Assembly (NCBI RefSeq): GCF_009827655.1
Contig: NZ_WTYV01000008.1
Span: 79,062 to 143,061, forward strand
Reading direction: 5' to 3'
Length of the DNA: 64,000 nt
Origin: Alteraurantiacibacter buctensis
Lineage (GTDB): Bacteria > Pseudomonadota > Alphaproteobacteria > Sphingomonadales > Sphingomonadaceae
Below, piece by piece: positions 25,449-34,266 of the stretch. The notes below the pieces were generated by a model, which saw only the letters and a list, made by a program, of their open reading frames with translations, ran no database searches and had not been told where the DNA came from. Within the stretch, counting starts at the first letter, position 1, and every line of letters begins with the position of its first letter. Both the position numbers and the translations under genes were made by a program.

Positions 25449-26975
25449 TCAGTTGCGACGGGCCAGACGCACCGAGTCCTCGCGGCGGCTGGGCAGGGCA
25501 CCGGGCAACGGGGCGTTGGCGGCCCAGCTGATGCATCCTTCACCGCCGCGCGCGTCGATCGCGTTGCACATGGCGCGGCTGGCCGTGCGGTCGAACCCGG
25601 CGGCAGAGACGCGGAAGTAGCGCTTGCCGCGCACCACCGCCTCGGTGATCACCATGTCGTGGCTGGCCAGCTCCGGATAGCGGCTGACGTAGATGCCCCA
25701 GGCGCGGCGCGCGCCCTGTTCGGACGAGAAGCTGCCAAGCTGCACCAGATGCGAGCCGTCGGCAGAGGACAGCGCGGCCACGGCTGCGTCCTCGCTGGCA
25801 GACTGCAGCGGCATGGCGCGGGCGGCGACCTGACGGGCACCGGCACTGGCAGCCTCGCGCTGGGCCAGGGTAGGGACTTCGGCGGCGGGCTGTTCGGGCG
25901 TGGCGCCATAGCGGGTGGGGGTGCTCTGCACCACCGGCTGGTTGACAAAGCGGATGGCGTCCTGCGTCACCTGGGCCAGCGATCCGCCGGACGGGGCGGC
26001 GGTGGCGAAGGCGGTGGCAAAGTCGGTCGGCTGGCTGGCGGCTGCGGCGTCGCCGGCGGCCACGTCCATCGCTGGGCGACCTACGGCCGGCAATTCCGAG
26101 GCGGTGGCAGGGATCGCCACGCGACGTTCCGGCAGGGCCGGGGCCACGGGAGCAGGCGCCACGCCTGCGGCCGGCAGTTCACCCTGGGCACGCGGCGCGG
26201 CGGCCACGGCATAGCCGCTTGCCTCGGCGGCGAGCTGTTCCAGGCCAGGCGTGTTGTTCAGCGCCAGCGCGGCGGGTTGACCCATGTCGCGCACCCCGGC
26301 GGGCACGCCCAGCAGGCGGGCAATGCGCAACTGGTAGGCATCGGGGCTGGCCATCTCGGCCCATTGCGCCATGCGCGCGCCGACCTGGTCGGCCGGCACG
26401 TCCTGCGCGGCCATCAGGCGCGCCTCGCGCCAGCGGCCGGCCACGGCATAGGCATAGGCCAGGTTCTGGCGCATCTTGACCGTGTTTTCGCCGCCGCGGA
26501 TGGCGTTGCCCATCAGGTGGATGCCGCGTTCCGGCTGGCCGGACAGGGCCAGGGCCAGGCCCAGGTCCGCCGTGGCGATCTGGCCTTCCCAGTCGTTCAG
26601 CAGGGCGGCAGCCTCGCCATATCGGGCCTGCGCGTTGAGGCTGAGCGCCAGGCTCAGCGCCGTGCGCGGGCTGTTGTCGCCCAGCGCCATGGCATCGTTG
26701 AAGCTGGTTTCGGCCGAGGCAAAGCGCCCGGCATCGAGGTAGGCCTTGCCCAGCATTGCGCGATAGGCGGCGTTGCGCGGATCGGCCTGGACGGCCTGTT
26801 CCGCCAGCCGCAGGCCACGATCCACGCGCCCTTCGGCCAGCGCAGCCTGGGCCTGGGTGGCGCTGATATCGGCGCGCGGCGCAGGCGAGGCGGCGCAGCC
26901 GGACAGCAGGGCACCGGCCATGGCCGTGGAGACAGCCAGAGTCTTCATGCTGATGGTGGGATCGGGCTTGTCCAT
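25449..26975 (-). CDS. TPR lipoprotein with C-terminal SPOR domain
   Basis: A 508-aa lipoprotein (lipobox LLSGC, Cys27). TPR-type helical repeats cover about residues 45-180 (AALAEGRVDRGLRLAEQAVQ, AYRAMLGKAYLDAGRFASAE, and more). A long Ala/Pro-rich linker follows, then a SPOR domain (about 405-480: HLVQLGSFSSEQGARRAWGI, KRYFRVSAAGF), which binds denuded septal peptidoglycan. The start at 26975 has GGAG 6 nt upstream; an ATG two codons earlier has none. It is last in a run with an RHH-like protein and a ParA ATPase, so a role in cell division or polar organisation is inferred. Confidence 0.85.
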   Translation of the reverse strand: MDKPDPTISMKTLAVSTAMAGALLSGCAASPAPRADISATQAQAALAEGRVDRGLRLAEQAVQADPRNAAYRAMLGKAYLDAGRFASAETSFNDAMALGDNSPRTALSLALSLNAQARYGEAAALLNDWEGQIATADLGLALALSGQPERGIHLMGNAIRGGENTVKMRQNLAYAYAVAGRWREARLMAAQDVPADQVGARMAQWAEMASPDAYQLRIARLLGVPAGVRDMGQPAALALNNTPGLEQLAAEASGYAVAAAPRAQGELPAAGVAPAPVAPALPERRVAIPATASELPAVGRPAMDVAAGDAAAASQPTDFATAFATAAPSGGSLAQVTQDAIRFVNQPVVQSTPTRYGATPEQPAAEVPTLAQREAASAGARQVAARAMPLQSASEDAAVAALSSADGSHLVQLGSFSSEQGARRAWGIYVSRYPELASHDMVITEAVVRGKRYFRVSAAGFDRTASRAMCNAIDARGGEGCISWAANAPLPGALPSRREDSVRLARRN

Positions 26976-26994
26976 GATCATCTCCAGGGCTGCG

Positions 26995-27447
26995 TCAGGC
27001 CGGCTTGCGGACTTGCGCGGCGAGGTGTTCGATATGCGGATGGCGGGCGAGAAATTCGTCGAGGGCGCGGGTCACCAGGTGCTGCGCGCTTTCCCCGGCC
27101 ACGGTGCTGGCCAGGCGCAGGCGCAGGTGGCGCTCCTCGTCCAGCCGCAGGGTGAAGGCAGCCCGGCGGGCGGTGGTGGCTTCAGCCTGTTCCAGCGCCG
27201 CCTGGTTGCTGTCGGCAACGTGATGCACAAGGCGGGTCTGCTGGCGCTTCACTTCGGGTTCGGGGAACATCACCGGGCCTTCCTCGCCCAGGTCGTTCCA
27301 GCCCAGATCTTCGTCGGTTGCGGCCGATTCGCCCAGTTGCGCGTGGCGCATGGCCGGACGCGCGCCGCCCTTGCGGGCCAGCAGGTACGGCCCAAGCGAG
27401 GCGACCTTGCCGCCGCCGCCGTGCTCGCCGCGCACCCCGGCGCCCAT
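26995..27447 (-). CDS. Predicted ribbon-helix-helix partner of ParA
   Basis: A 150-aa protein without a confident family name. The C-terminal part (AAFTLRLDEERHLRLRLAST, then GESAQHLVTRALDEFLARHP) has the alternating beta-strand and two-helix pattern of ribbon-helix-helix DNA-binding proteins. The N-terminal half is Gly-rich then acidic and probably disordered (HGGGGKVASLGPYLLARKGG, DEDLGWNDLGEEG). It lies 1 nt after the ParA gene and 19 nt before the SPOR-TPR gene. RHH proteins often pair with ParA-type ATPases (ParG, PatZ-like), so a DNA-linked positioning system is plausible. The N-terminus could also interact with the ATPase. Confidence 0.6.
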   Translation of the reverse strand: MGAGVRGEHGGGGKVASLGPYLLARKGGARPAMRHAQLGESAATDEDLGWNDLGEEGPVMFPEPEVKRQQTRLVHHVADSNQAALEQAEATTARRAAFTLRLDEERHLRLRLASTVAGESAQHLVTRALDEFLARHPHIEHLAAQVRKPA

Positions 27448-27448
27448 G

Positions 27449-28174
27449 TTACTGTGCTACCCGGCGGCCGAAGCCGCCCTGCTGCTGCACGCGGTTGACC
27501 GGCGTGCCCTGGACCACCCGGCTGCCCGGAGCGGCGAAGACCGTGCGGCGGAAGTTCTTTTCCAGCCGGTCGGAGATATAGTGCCACAGAGCCACCACTT
27601 CCTGCGCGCTGCGCCCTTCGGGCTCCACTTCCATCACCGTGCGGCCATCGATCATCGAGGCGGCAAAATCGGTGCGGTGGTGCAGGGTGATCGGGGCCAC
27701 GGTGCCGTGCTGGCTGAGGGCCACCGCTGCCTCGGAGGTGATCTTCGCCTTGGGGGTGGCTGCGTTGACCACGAAAATCAGCGGCTTGCCCGCGCGTTCG
27801 CACAAGTCCACCGTTGCCCCCACGGCGCGCAGGTCATGCGGGCTGGGGCGGGTGGGGACCACGATCAGCTCGGCCACCGAGATGACCGACTGGATCGCCA
27901 TGGTGATGGCCGGCGGCGTGTCGATCACCGCCAGCTTGAAGCCCTGCTGGCGCAGGATCGCCAGGTCGTTTGCCAGGCGCGCCACGGTGGTCTGGGCAAA
28001 GGCGGGATATTCCGCCTCGCGCTCGTTCCACCAATCGGCCAGCGAGCCCTGCGGATCGATGTCGATCAGCACGACCGGCCCCGCGCCGGCGCGCTGGGCC
28101 TGCACGGCCAGGTGACCACTCAGCGTGGTCTTGCCCGAACCGCCCTTTTGAGATGCCAATGCCAATACCCGCAC
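27449..28174 (-). CDS. Orphan ParA-family ATPase
   Basis: A 241-aa deviant Walker-A ATPase. KGGSGKTT (residues 10-17) contains the signature lysine, DIDPQGSLADWW gives the A' motif and VIDTPPAITMAIQS the Walker B region. It lacks the N-terminal HTH of plasmid ParA proteins and has no parB neighbour; chromosomal ParAB is normally elsewhere near the origin. A basic C-terminus (RLEKNFRRTVFAAPGSRVV) extends past the fold and could bind DNA. The organisation ParA, RHH-like protein, septal SPOR lipoprotein suggests positioning of a cargo or the division site rather than plasmid partition, although an old plasmid origin cannot be excluded. Confidence 0.87.
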   Translation of the reverse strand: MRVLALASQKGGSGKTTLSGHLAVQAQRAGAGPVVLIDIDPQGSLADWWNEREAEYPAFAQTTVARLANDLAILRQQGFKLAVIDTPPAITMAIQSVISVAELIVVPTRPSPHDLRAVGATVDLCERAGKPLIFVVNAATPKAKITSEAAVALSQHGTVAPITLHHRTDFAASMIDGRTVMEVEPEGRSAQEVVALWHYISDRLEKNFRRTVFAAPGSRVVQGTPVNRVQQQGGFGRRVAQ

Positions 28175-28435
28175 GGGCCGTTCCCCCTCGATAAGCGAAC
28201 CAGGGAGAGAGGCTTTCCCGGTTCTTCACAGCAAGGGAGTTCGCAGATCACCGTTTATTTTGAGTTAAAGGGGTACCTTACTTTCACGCCCCCAGGCGAA
28301 AAAAGCGCGGAGGCTTGATTGGCCCGCGCGGTTGCTTGGCCGGCGGGAGAATAATCGCGGCGGCATAAATCTTTTGCTAAGGCGCGGTTTACTATGTTCT
28401 GTCCGTAACGGGCCTGGCTGGCAGAAGGTGGAACG

Positions 28436-29602
28436 ATGATGCGATCACGGTGGATCATGCTGACCGGTGCGGCGGCCGTGCTGGTGGCAGCGCCCGCCCT
28501 GGCCGATGTGCGCGCCGGGGTGGAAGCGTGGAGCCGGGGCGATTATGCCGCCGCCGTTGCCGAGTGGGAAGGTCCCGCCGCCGCCGGGGATGCCGATGCC
28601 ATGTTCAACCTGGCGCAGGCCTATCGCCTGGGGCGCGGCGTGGCGCAGGATGGCGCCCGGGCCGAGCAGCTCTATTTCCGCGCCGCGCAGGGCGGTCACC
28701 TGCAGGCCGCTGATACCTATGGCCTGATGCTGTTCCAGGCAGGCCGCCATGCAGAGGCGCTGCCTTACGTTGAGGGTGCCGCCCGCCGGGGCGATCCGCG
28801 CAGCCAGTATCTGCTGGGCATCGCCCACTTCAATGGCGACAACGTGCCGCGCGACTGGGTGCGCGCCTATGCCCTGCTGACGCTGGCCAACGGTGCCGGC
28901 CTGCCGCAGGCTGCCCCCGCTATTGCCGAGATGGACCAGCACATTGCCATAGCCGACCGGCAGCGCGCGGCTGGCCTGGCGGTAGAAATGCGCGAGGCCG
29001 CCGATGCGGCCCGCGCGGCGGAACTGGCAGCGGCCGACCTTGGTTCTGCGGGAGGGGGCTCTGCGGGGGCCGCAGCACCGGCCCGGCCGGAAGCGCCGGC
29101 GCAAGCCTCCGCTTCGCCCCGCGTGCCCCAGCCCGTGCCCACCGTGGCCGTCTCGCCCTCCGTCGCTGCCGCGCGCGATGCCGTGGCGCAGGCTCGCGGC
29201 GCTACCGGCACGGGCAGCCCGGGTGCAGCCGGTGCCGACTATGCCCGCCCCGCTGCTGTCGAGCCGCGCGTGGCCGGGTCACCGCAACCGTCCGCTCCAC
29301 AGCCGGTGCAGGTGGCCGCCGCCCCGCCGCCGCCGCCGCCGCCCGCTGCTCCTGCCCCGCGCCCGGCGGCAGGGGGCAACTGGAAGGTGCAACTGGGTGC
29401 GTTCTCGGTGCCCGCCAATGCGGACCGGTTGTGGGCCACGGTCTCGCGCCAGCCGGCGCTGGCCGGTCATCCTCGGCGCAATGTGGCCGCGGGCCGCGCC
29501 AGCCGCCTCCTCGCCGATGGCTTTGCCACCCAGGCCGATGCCCAGGCCGCGTGCAGCGCGCTGCAACGCGCTGGCCACGATTGCCTTGTGACGCGCAACT
29601 GA
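28436..29602 (+). CDS. Exported Sel1-repeat protein with C-terminal SPOR domain
   Basis: A 388-aa precursor with a signal peptide (WIMLTGAAAVLVAAPALA). Sel1-like helical repeats span about residues 30-165 (DADAMFNLAQAYRLGRGVAQ, DPRSQYLLGIAHFNGDNVPR), followed by an Ala/Pro-rich linker with a polyproline run (PPPPPPP near 300) and a SPOR domain (about 315-388: GNWKVQLGAFSVPANADRLW, ACSALQRAGHDCLV). It is divergent from the ParA/RHH/SPOR-TPR operon, sharing a 261-nt upstream region, and has the same overall design as the SPOR protein there. It probably acts in the periplasm at the septum. The start ATG follows AAGGTGG; a second ATG is adjacent. Confidence 0.85.
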   Translation: MMRSRWIMLTGAAAVLVAAPALADVRAGVEAWSRGDYAAAVAEWEGPAAAGDADAMFNLAQAYRLGRGVAQDGARAEQLYFRAAQGGHLQAADTYGLMLFQAGRHAEALPYVEGAARRGDPRSQYLLGIAHFNGDNVPRDWVRAYALLTLANGAGLPQAAPAIAEMDQHIAIADRQRAAGLAVEMREAADAARAAELAAADLGSAGGGSAGAAAPARPEAPAQASASPRVPQPVPTVAVSPSVAAARDAVAQARGATGTGSPGAAGADYARPAAVEPRVAGSPQPSAPQPVQVAAAPPPPPPPAAPAPRPAAGGNWKVQLGAFSVPANADRLWATVSRQPALAGHPRRNVAAGRASRLLADGFATQADAQAACSALQRAGHDCLVTRN

Positions 29603-29621
29603 TCGGCTAAGACCGGCGCTG

Positions 29622-30926
29622 ATGGGGTCCGCGCCGCTACAGACAGATTTCGCCCGGCCCGTTTCCGGTGAAGACCGGCTGGGCGCGCTCGACCTGATCC
29701 GGGGCATCGCGGTGCTGGGCATCCTGCTGGCCAACATCACCGCCTTCGCCCATCCCGACCTTGCCTATTGGTGGCCGGGTGCCCTGCCGGGCGGGGGCAA
29801 TGCGGCCGATGGCTGGGTGTGGCTGGCGCAGTTCATGGCGATCGACGGCAAGCTGCGGGCTTTGTTTACCCTGCTGTTCGGGGCGGGCCTCGTGCTGTTC
29901 GACCACAACCAGCGCGAGCGGCACGGGCGCACCGATGGGCAGGCCATGGCCATGCAGGCGCGGCGGCTGGCCTGGCTGGGCCTGTTCGGGGTGCTGCACT
30001 TCTTCTTGCTGTTCGAAGGCGACATCCTGTTCAGCTATGCCGTGGGCGGGTTGCTGGCGCTGTTCGCCCTGCGCATGTCGACCGAACGGCTGGTGGGTAT
30101 CGGGGTGGTCTGGCTGGTCGCATCGGGCGTGATCCAGTTGCTGCCGTGGATCGGCCCCGCCATGGCCGAGGCGGGGGTAAGTTCGCCCGGCCTGCAATCC
30201 GGGACTTTTGCCGAAATCCTGGACAGGTCCTGGCAGGACCAGCTTGCCGAGGCGGCCGAACAGGCGCGCGTGATGGCGGGGGACAGCTACGCCGCAGTGA
30301 TTGGGTATCGGCTCGATAACCAGGCGGGGGACCTGGCCAGCTATGCCTCCTGGGCCCTGTTCGAGACTGTGCCCCTGATCATGCTGGGCATGGCGGCGAT
30401 GCGGATGAAGCTGTTCGCGCCGTCAGACGAAGACCCTTCGGGAGGGCCGCTGCCGTGGGTGCTGGTGGCGCTGGGGCTGGCCCTGAACCTGGCCACCGGC
30501 CTGCTGGCGATGGACTATCACTTTGCCCCCTACATCACGCAGGCGGTGGTGTTCGGCACGGCGCCGCTTACCAACCTGCCGCTGATCGCCGGGCTGGTGC
30601 TTCTGCTGGCCCGCTGGGCCGTGCGGGCAACCGCGCGGGCAGAGCAGGGCTGGCTGGTGGAGCGGCTGGTGCTGGCGGGGAGGATGGCCTTCAGCAACTA
30701 CATCGGCACCTCGGCCGTGATGATGCTGCTGTTCCAGGGCTGGGCAGGGGGGCTGTTCGGCACCATGCATCGGCTGGACCTGCTGCTTGTGGTGCTGTTT
30801 GGCTGGGCCGTGATGATCGCCTTCTCGCGAGTGTGGCTGGGCCGGTTCCGCTATGGCCCGCTGGAATGGCTGTGGCGCTGCCTCACCTATGGGCGGCTGT
30901 TTCCCAATCGCCTGCCCCTCGCGTGA
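29622..30926 (+). CDS. DUF418-family multi-TM protein (YeiB-like)
   Basis: A 434-aa membrane protein with roughly ten helices. The N-terminal LGALDLIRGIAVLGILLANI is the acyltransferase-3/DUF418 hallmark, LFTLLFGAGLVLFDHN is the second, and the C-terminal DUF418 block has GRMAFSNYIGTSAVMMLLF and a GPLEWLWRCLTYGR ending. YeiB-like proteins are thought to be transporters or acyl-transfer related, without an established substrate. It starts 20 nt after the SPOR gene stop, so it may be cotranscribed with it. Confidence 0.87.
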   Translation: MGSAPLQTDFARPVSGEDRLGALDLIRGIAVLGILLANITAFAHPDLAYWWPGALPGGGNAADGWVWLAQFMAIDGKLRALFTLLFGAGLVLFDHNQRERHGRTDGQAMAMQARRLAWLGLFGVLHFFLLFEGDILFSYAVGGLLALFALRMSTERLVGIGVVWLVASGVIQLLPWIGPAMAEAGVSSPGLQSGTFAEILDRSWQDQLAEAAEQARVMAGDSYAAVIGYRLDNQAGDLASYASWALFETVPLIMLGMAAMRMKLFAPSDEDPSGGPLPWVLVALGLALNLATGLLAMDYHFAPYITQAVVFGTAPLTNLPLIAGLVLLLARWAVRATARAEQGWLVERLVLAGRMAFSNYIGTSAVMMLLFQGWAGGLFGTMHRLDLLLVVLFGWAVMIAFSRVWLGRFRYGPLEWLWRCLTYGRLFPNRLPLA

Positions 30927-30935
30927 TAATCACTC

Positions 30936-30966
30936 GCAATAGCCTTGCTATTGCAATCCATTCGCA
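30936..30966. promoter_or_regulatory. Hairpin and iron-box-like half-site upstream of bfd
   Basis: GCAATAGC-CTT-GCTATTGC (30936-30954) is a perfect 8-bp inverted repeat, followed at 30960 by ATTCGCA. The same ATTCGCA half-site recurs at 31239, before the bacterioferritin gene. Iron-responsive (Fur-type) operators in proteobacteria often contain GCGAAT/ATTCGC half-sites, so iron control of both genes is plausible but not proven. Confidence 0.4.
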
Positions 30967-31019
30967 GTAAATATCCCCGTATCAGCCCGGAGACTCGCGC
31001 CGGTAGAATGGATTTGGGC

Positions 31020-31211
31020 ATGTATATCTGTATCTGCAATGCGATCCGCGAAAGTGACCTGAAGGTGGCCGCGCGCTGCACGTCCGGCGATGCGGAGGCG
31101 GTCTACGCCGCGATGGGTAAGAAGCCCAATTGCGGGCAATGCCTGGTGGATGCCGAACTGCTGATCGCGGAGGCGCGCGAGGCCGACGTGGTGGCCATGG
31201 TCGCCGCCTGA
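31020..31211 (+). CDS. bfd: Bacterioferritin-associated ferredoxin
   Basis: A 63-aa [2Fe-2S] protein of the Bfd type. It starts MYICICNAIRESDL and has the four ligand cysteines in CIC (residues 4 and 6) and NCGQC further on. In other bacteria Bfd delivers electrons to bacterioferritin haem to release stored iron, and here the bacterioferritin gene follows directly. The ATG at 31020 matches the family N-terminus; an in-frame ATG at 31008 would add four residues. Confidence 0.9.
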   Translation: MYICICNAIRESDLKVAARCTSGDAEAVYAAMGKKPNCGQCLVDAELLIAEAREADVVAMVAA

Positions 31212-31350
31212 CGGGCCAGTTCCCGGTTCCTGATACGCATTCGCAAAACCGCAGAATTCCGCCATTTTTCGCCGCTTTGGGGCCTGCTTTCGCTTGCCAA
31301 GCGCTGCCCCATGTCCGACACTTGCACCATCAAGGAATGGAGCAATGGCC

Positions 31351-31833
31351 ATGCAGGGCGACCCCCAGGTTATCGACTTTCTCAACCGCGCGCTGACCAA
31401 CGAGCTGACCGCGATCAACCAGTACTGGCTGCACTATCGCGTGCTGGCCAACTGGGGCGTGGCCAGGCTGGCCGCATACGAGCGGCACGAATCGATCGAC
31501 GAGATGAAGCACGCCGACAAGCTGGCCGATCGCGTGCTGTTCCTGGAAGGGCTGCCCAACTTCCAGGCGATCCACAAGCTGAAGGTGGGTGAGACGGTGG
31601 AGGAGATCCTGCGCGCGGATCTGGCGCTGGAAATGGAGGCCATCCCCCTCCTCAAGGATGCCATCGCCCACTGCGAAAGCGTGCGCGATTTCACCAGCCG
31701 CGAGTTGTTTGCCGAGATCCTCGAAAGCGAGGAGGAGCACGTCGACTTCCTGGAAAAGCAGTTCGACATGATCGCCCGGATGGGGCTGGAAAACTACGTC
31801 CAGTTGCAGAGCAAGGCAGCCGGCGAGGACTAG
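31351..31833 (+). CDS. bfr: Bacterioferritin
   Basis: A 160-aa haem-containing ferritin. With the ATG at 31351 (MQGDPQVIDFLN) the numbering falls exactly on E. coli Bfr: ferroxidase ligands Glu18, Glu51 and His54, and the haem ligand Met52 (IDEMKHADKL), with further metal residues in LEMEAI and SEEEHVDFLEKQ. This supports the start over an ATG 6 nt upstream; GGAG lies 8 nt before it. It stores iron as a 24-mer. The neighbouring bfd gene forms the release partner, and both have an iron-box-like half-site upstream. Confidence 0.95.
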   Translation: MQGDPQVIDFLNRALTNELTAINQYWLHYRVLANWGVARLAAYERHESIDEMKHADKLADRVLFLEGLPNFQAIHKLKVGETVEEILRADLALEMEAIPLLKDAIAHCESVRDFTSRELFAEILESEEEHVDFLEKQFDMIARMGLENYVQLQSKAAGED

Positions 31834-31849
31834 GGCGTCAACCGCGGCC

Positions 31850-32056
31850 TCAGCCCACCTTCCACAGCGGGGACAGGTCGCCCTCTTGCCGTTTCAGGCG
31901 GGCAAGCTGGCGATCGCCGTCCCACAGCTCCACCTCGCCTTCGGGGTTGTTGATCTGCGCCACGATCAGGGCGATCTGCACGCTGGGCACGTCGATGGCA
32001 TGGCGCTGGGGCACCCCCGCGTCATGCGCTAGATATTCGATGCGCAGATTGCCCAT
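31850..32056 (-). CDS. Small conserved hypothetical protein
   Basis: A 68-aa soluble protein starting MGNLRIEYLAHDAGVPQRHA, without signal peptide or TM segment. The start at 32056 has GGAGAGGA upstream on the minus strand. The pattern looks like a small beta-rich domain (IEVELWDGDRQLARLKRQ-like strands). I do not recognise a family. It lies 77 nt downstream of der and converges with bfr. Confidence 0.5.
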   Translation of the reverse strand: MGNLRIEYLAHDAGVPQRHAIDVPSVQIALIVAQINNPEGEVELWDGDRQLARLKRQEGDLSPLWKVG

Positions 32057-32133
32057 TTCGTCCTCTCCAGCGGTCCCGCTTCTTGGCCTTCGCGGCGGGT
32101 CCGAACCTGCTCTCACAACATGAACGGCAGATG

Positions 32134-33657
32134 TCAGTTCCCGCTGGCGTAAGGATTTTTCGGGCTTTTCAGGACCAGACGCACCGGCACCGCGCCAAAG
32201 CCCAGTTCGCGGCGGATGCCGTTGACCAGATAGCGTTCGTAGCTGGTGGGCAGGGCGTCCAGCCGGGTGCCGAAAATCACGAAGCGCGGTGGGCGGATGC
32301 TCGACTGGGTGATGTAGCGCAGCTTGATGCGGCGGCCACCGGGCGCGGGCGGCGGATTGGCGGCCAGCGCCTCGTCAAACCAGCGGTTGAGTGCGGAGGT
32401 GGGCACGCGGCGGCTCCACGCATCGCGCAGATCGAAGGCGGCGCTCAGCATCTGGTCCAGCCCCTTGCCGGTCATGGCCGAGACGGCAATCAGCGGCACT
32501 CCCTTCAGTTGCGCCAGTCCTTCTTCCAGCGCGGCGCGGATGCCGTTGAACAGGGCGCTGGGTTCCTCGGCCACGTCCCACTTGTTGATGGCGATCATCA
32601 ACGCGCGGCCTTCCTCCAGCGCCAGGTTGGCGATCTTCAGGTCTTGCACTTCCAGCCCGCGGGTGGCATCCAGCAGCAGCACGACCACCTCGGCATAGTC
32701 GATCGCGCGCTTGGCATCGCCCACCGACAGGCGCTCCAGCTTGTCCTGCACCTTGGCGCGCTTCCTCATTCCCGCCGTGTCGACCAGCTTGATGTCGCGC
32801 ACCTCGCCGCTCTTGGGGTCGGTCCACTGCCAGTCGATGGCGATGGAATCGCGGGTGATGCCCGCTTCCGGGCCGGTCAGCAGCCGGTCCTCGTCCAGCA
32901 GGCGGTTGATGAGGGTGGACTTGCCGGCGTTGGGCCGGCCGACAATGGCGAGGCTGAGCGGGGCCTTGGGGTCGGCCTCCTCCTCGTCGTCATAGTCCTC
33001 GTCGTCGTCCCATTCCTCGTCGCCCTCCAGCGCGGCGGCGCGGGCGGCGGCACGTTCGGCGCGCAGCGCATTGCGGGCGGCACGCTTCTTCGCCTCGTCG
33101 GCGGCGATGGCCTGTTCGGCCTCGAAGTCGATCTCGAGCTTCTCGGCCTTGTCCTTCAGGATCGGGATCAGCGCGGAATAGACCTCGGCCATGCCTTCGC
33201 CGTGCTCGGCTGACACGCCGATGGGTTCGCCCAGACCAAGCGAATAGGCTTCGATGATGCCGGTATCCCCGGCGCGGCCTTCGGCCTTGTTGGCCAGCAC
33301 CACCACGGGCACGTTCTGGCCGCGCAGCCAGCGGGCCACTTCCTCGTCCAGCGGGGTGATGCCTACGCGGGCATCGAACACGAAAAGGGCGGCATCGGCA
33401 CCCTTCAGCGACACCTCGGTCTGGGCGCGCATGCGGCCGGGCAGGGTCTCGGGATCCTCGTCCTCCCACCCGGCGGTATCGACCGCCTCGAACTCCAGCC
33501 CAAGCAGGCCCGCCAGGCCGAAGCGCCGGTCACGCGTGACGCCGGGCTGGTCATCGACCAGCGCGATGCGCTTGCCCACCAGCCGGTTGAACAGCGTGGA
33601 CTTGCCCACGTTGGGCCGGCCGATGATGACCACCTGGGGATACTTGCGCTGTGCCAT
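32134..33657 (-). CDS. der: Ribosome-assembly GTPase Der (EngA)
   Basis: A 507-aa tandem-GTPase. The first G domain has GRPNVGKST (residues 13-21), DTAGW and NKAEG; the second has GRPNAGKST, DTAGMRKRAK and NKWD. A KH-like C-terminal domain follows (RIKLRYITQSSIRPPRFVIF). The linker between the G domains is unusually long and very acidic (about 205-230, DEEWDDDEDYDDEEE), a feature of alphaproteobacterial Der. It acts in late 50S assembly. Downstream on the same strand is a small hypothetical gene. Confidence 0.96.
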   Translation of the reverse strand: MAQRKYPQVVIIGRPNVGKSTLFNRLVGKRIALVDDQPGVTRDRRFGLAGLLGLEFEAVDTAGWEDEDPETLPGRMRAQTEVSLKGADAALFVFDARVGITPLDEEVARWLRGQNVPVVVLANKAEGRAGDTGIIEAYSLGLGEPIGVSAEHGEGMAEVYSALIPILKDKAEKLEIDFEAEQAIAADEAKKRAARNALRAERAAARAAALEGDEEWDDDEDYDDEEEADPKAPLSLAIVGRPNAGKSTLINRLLDEDRLLTGPEAGITRDSIAIDWQWTDPKSGEVRDIKLVDTAGMRKRAKVQDKLERLSVGDAKRAIDYAEVVVLLLDATRGLEVQDLKIANLALEEGRALMIAINKWDVAEEPSALFNGIRAALEEGLAQLKGVPLIAVSAMTGKGLDQMLSAAFDLRDAWSRRVPTSALNRWFDEALAANPPPAPGGRRIKLRYITQSSIRPPRFVIFGTRLDALPTSYERYLVNGIRRELGFGAVPVRLVLKSPKNPYASGN

Positions 33658-33725
33658 AGGGCCCGCAGGTGGCCGTTACGGGCGCGGAAGGCAAGGGGAA
33701 GCGTGATTCGGGTGCGGCCGTTGCC

Positions 33726-34169
33726 TCACCAGGCCCCCGTATTCCCCATGCTCGCCCACGGCTCCCGCGGCTCCAGCGCGCCGCCCTTCTGCAGCAGTTC
33801 GATGGAGATGCCGTCGGGGGTGCGGACGAAGGCCATGTGGCCATCGCGCGGGGGGCGGTTGATGGTGATGCCGTAGTCCATCAGGTGCTGGCACAGGCCG
33901 TAGATGTCATCCACCGCATAGGCCAGGTGGCCGAAGTTGCGGCCGCCAGTGTAGACTTCTGCCGGGCTGCCGTCTTCCGGCGGCCAGTTGTAGGTCAGCT
34001 CCACCTCGGCCACGTCCTTCTGGCCCGGCGCGGCGAGGAAGACGAGGGTGAAGCGGCCCTTCTCGCTTTCCTTGCGGGTGGTTTCCTCCAGCCCCAGCAG
34101 GCTGAAGAACTTCAGCGTGGCGTCGAGGTCGGTCACGCGGATCATGGTGTGAAGGTAGGAAATCGTCAC
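33726..34169 (-). CDS. gloA: Lactoylglutathione lyase (glyoxalase I)
   Basis: A 147-aa VOC-fold protein. [20 protein letters not shown] is the first motif with the metal His, VELTYNW and [10 protein letters not shown] follow, and [12 protein letters not shown] carries the metal Glu. It isomerises the hemithioacetal of methylglyoxal and glutathione to S-lactoylglutathione. Length and motif spacing fit the Ni/Co-type short glyoxalase I. It lies 68 nt upstream of der on the same strand. Confidence 0.9.
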   Translation of the reverse strand: MTISYLHTMIRVTDLDATLKFFSLLGLEETTRKESEKGRFTLVFLAAPGQKDVAEVELTYNWPPEDGSPAEVYTGGRNFGHLAYAVDDIYGLCQHLMDYGITINRPPRDGHMAFVRTPDGISIELLQKGGALEPREPWASMGNTGAW

Positions 34170-34266
34170 GCGGGGAAACTCCGTTCATCGCTGGTCAGGC
34201 ACGGTTCATCGCCGGTAAGGCACAAGTGGCCGCAGCAGAATACTGCGCCCTACAGGGAGACCGTTC

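Noticed and set aside
27449..28174. Plasmid partition locus
   Set aside because: No ParB, centromere-like iterons or replication protein adjoins; the linked genes are SPOR proteins, so a chromosomal role is favoured.
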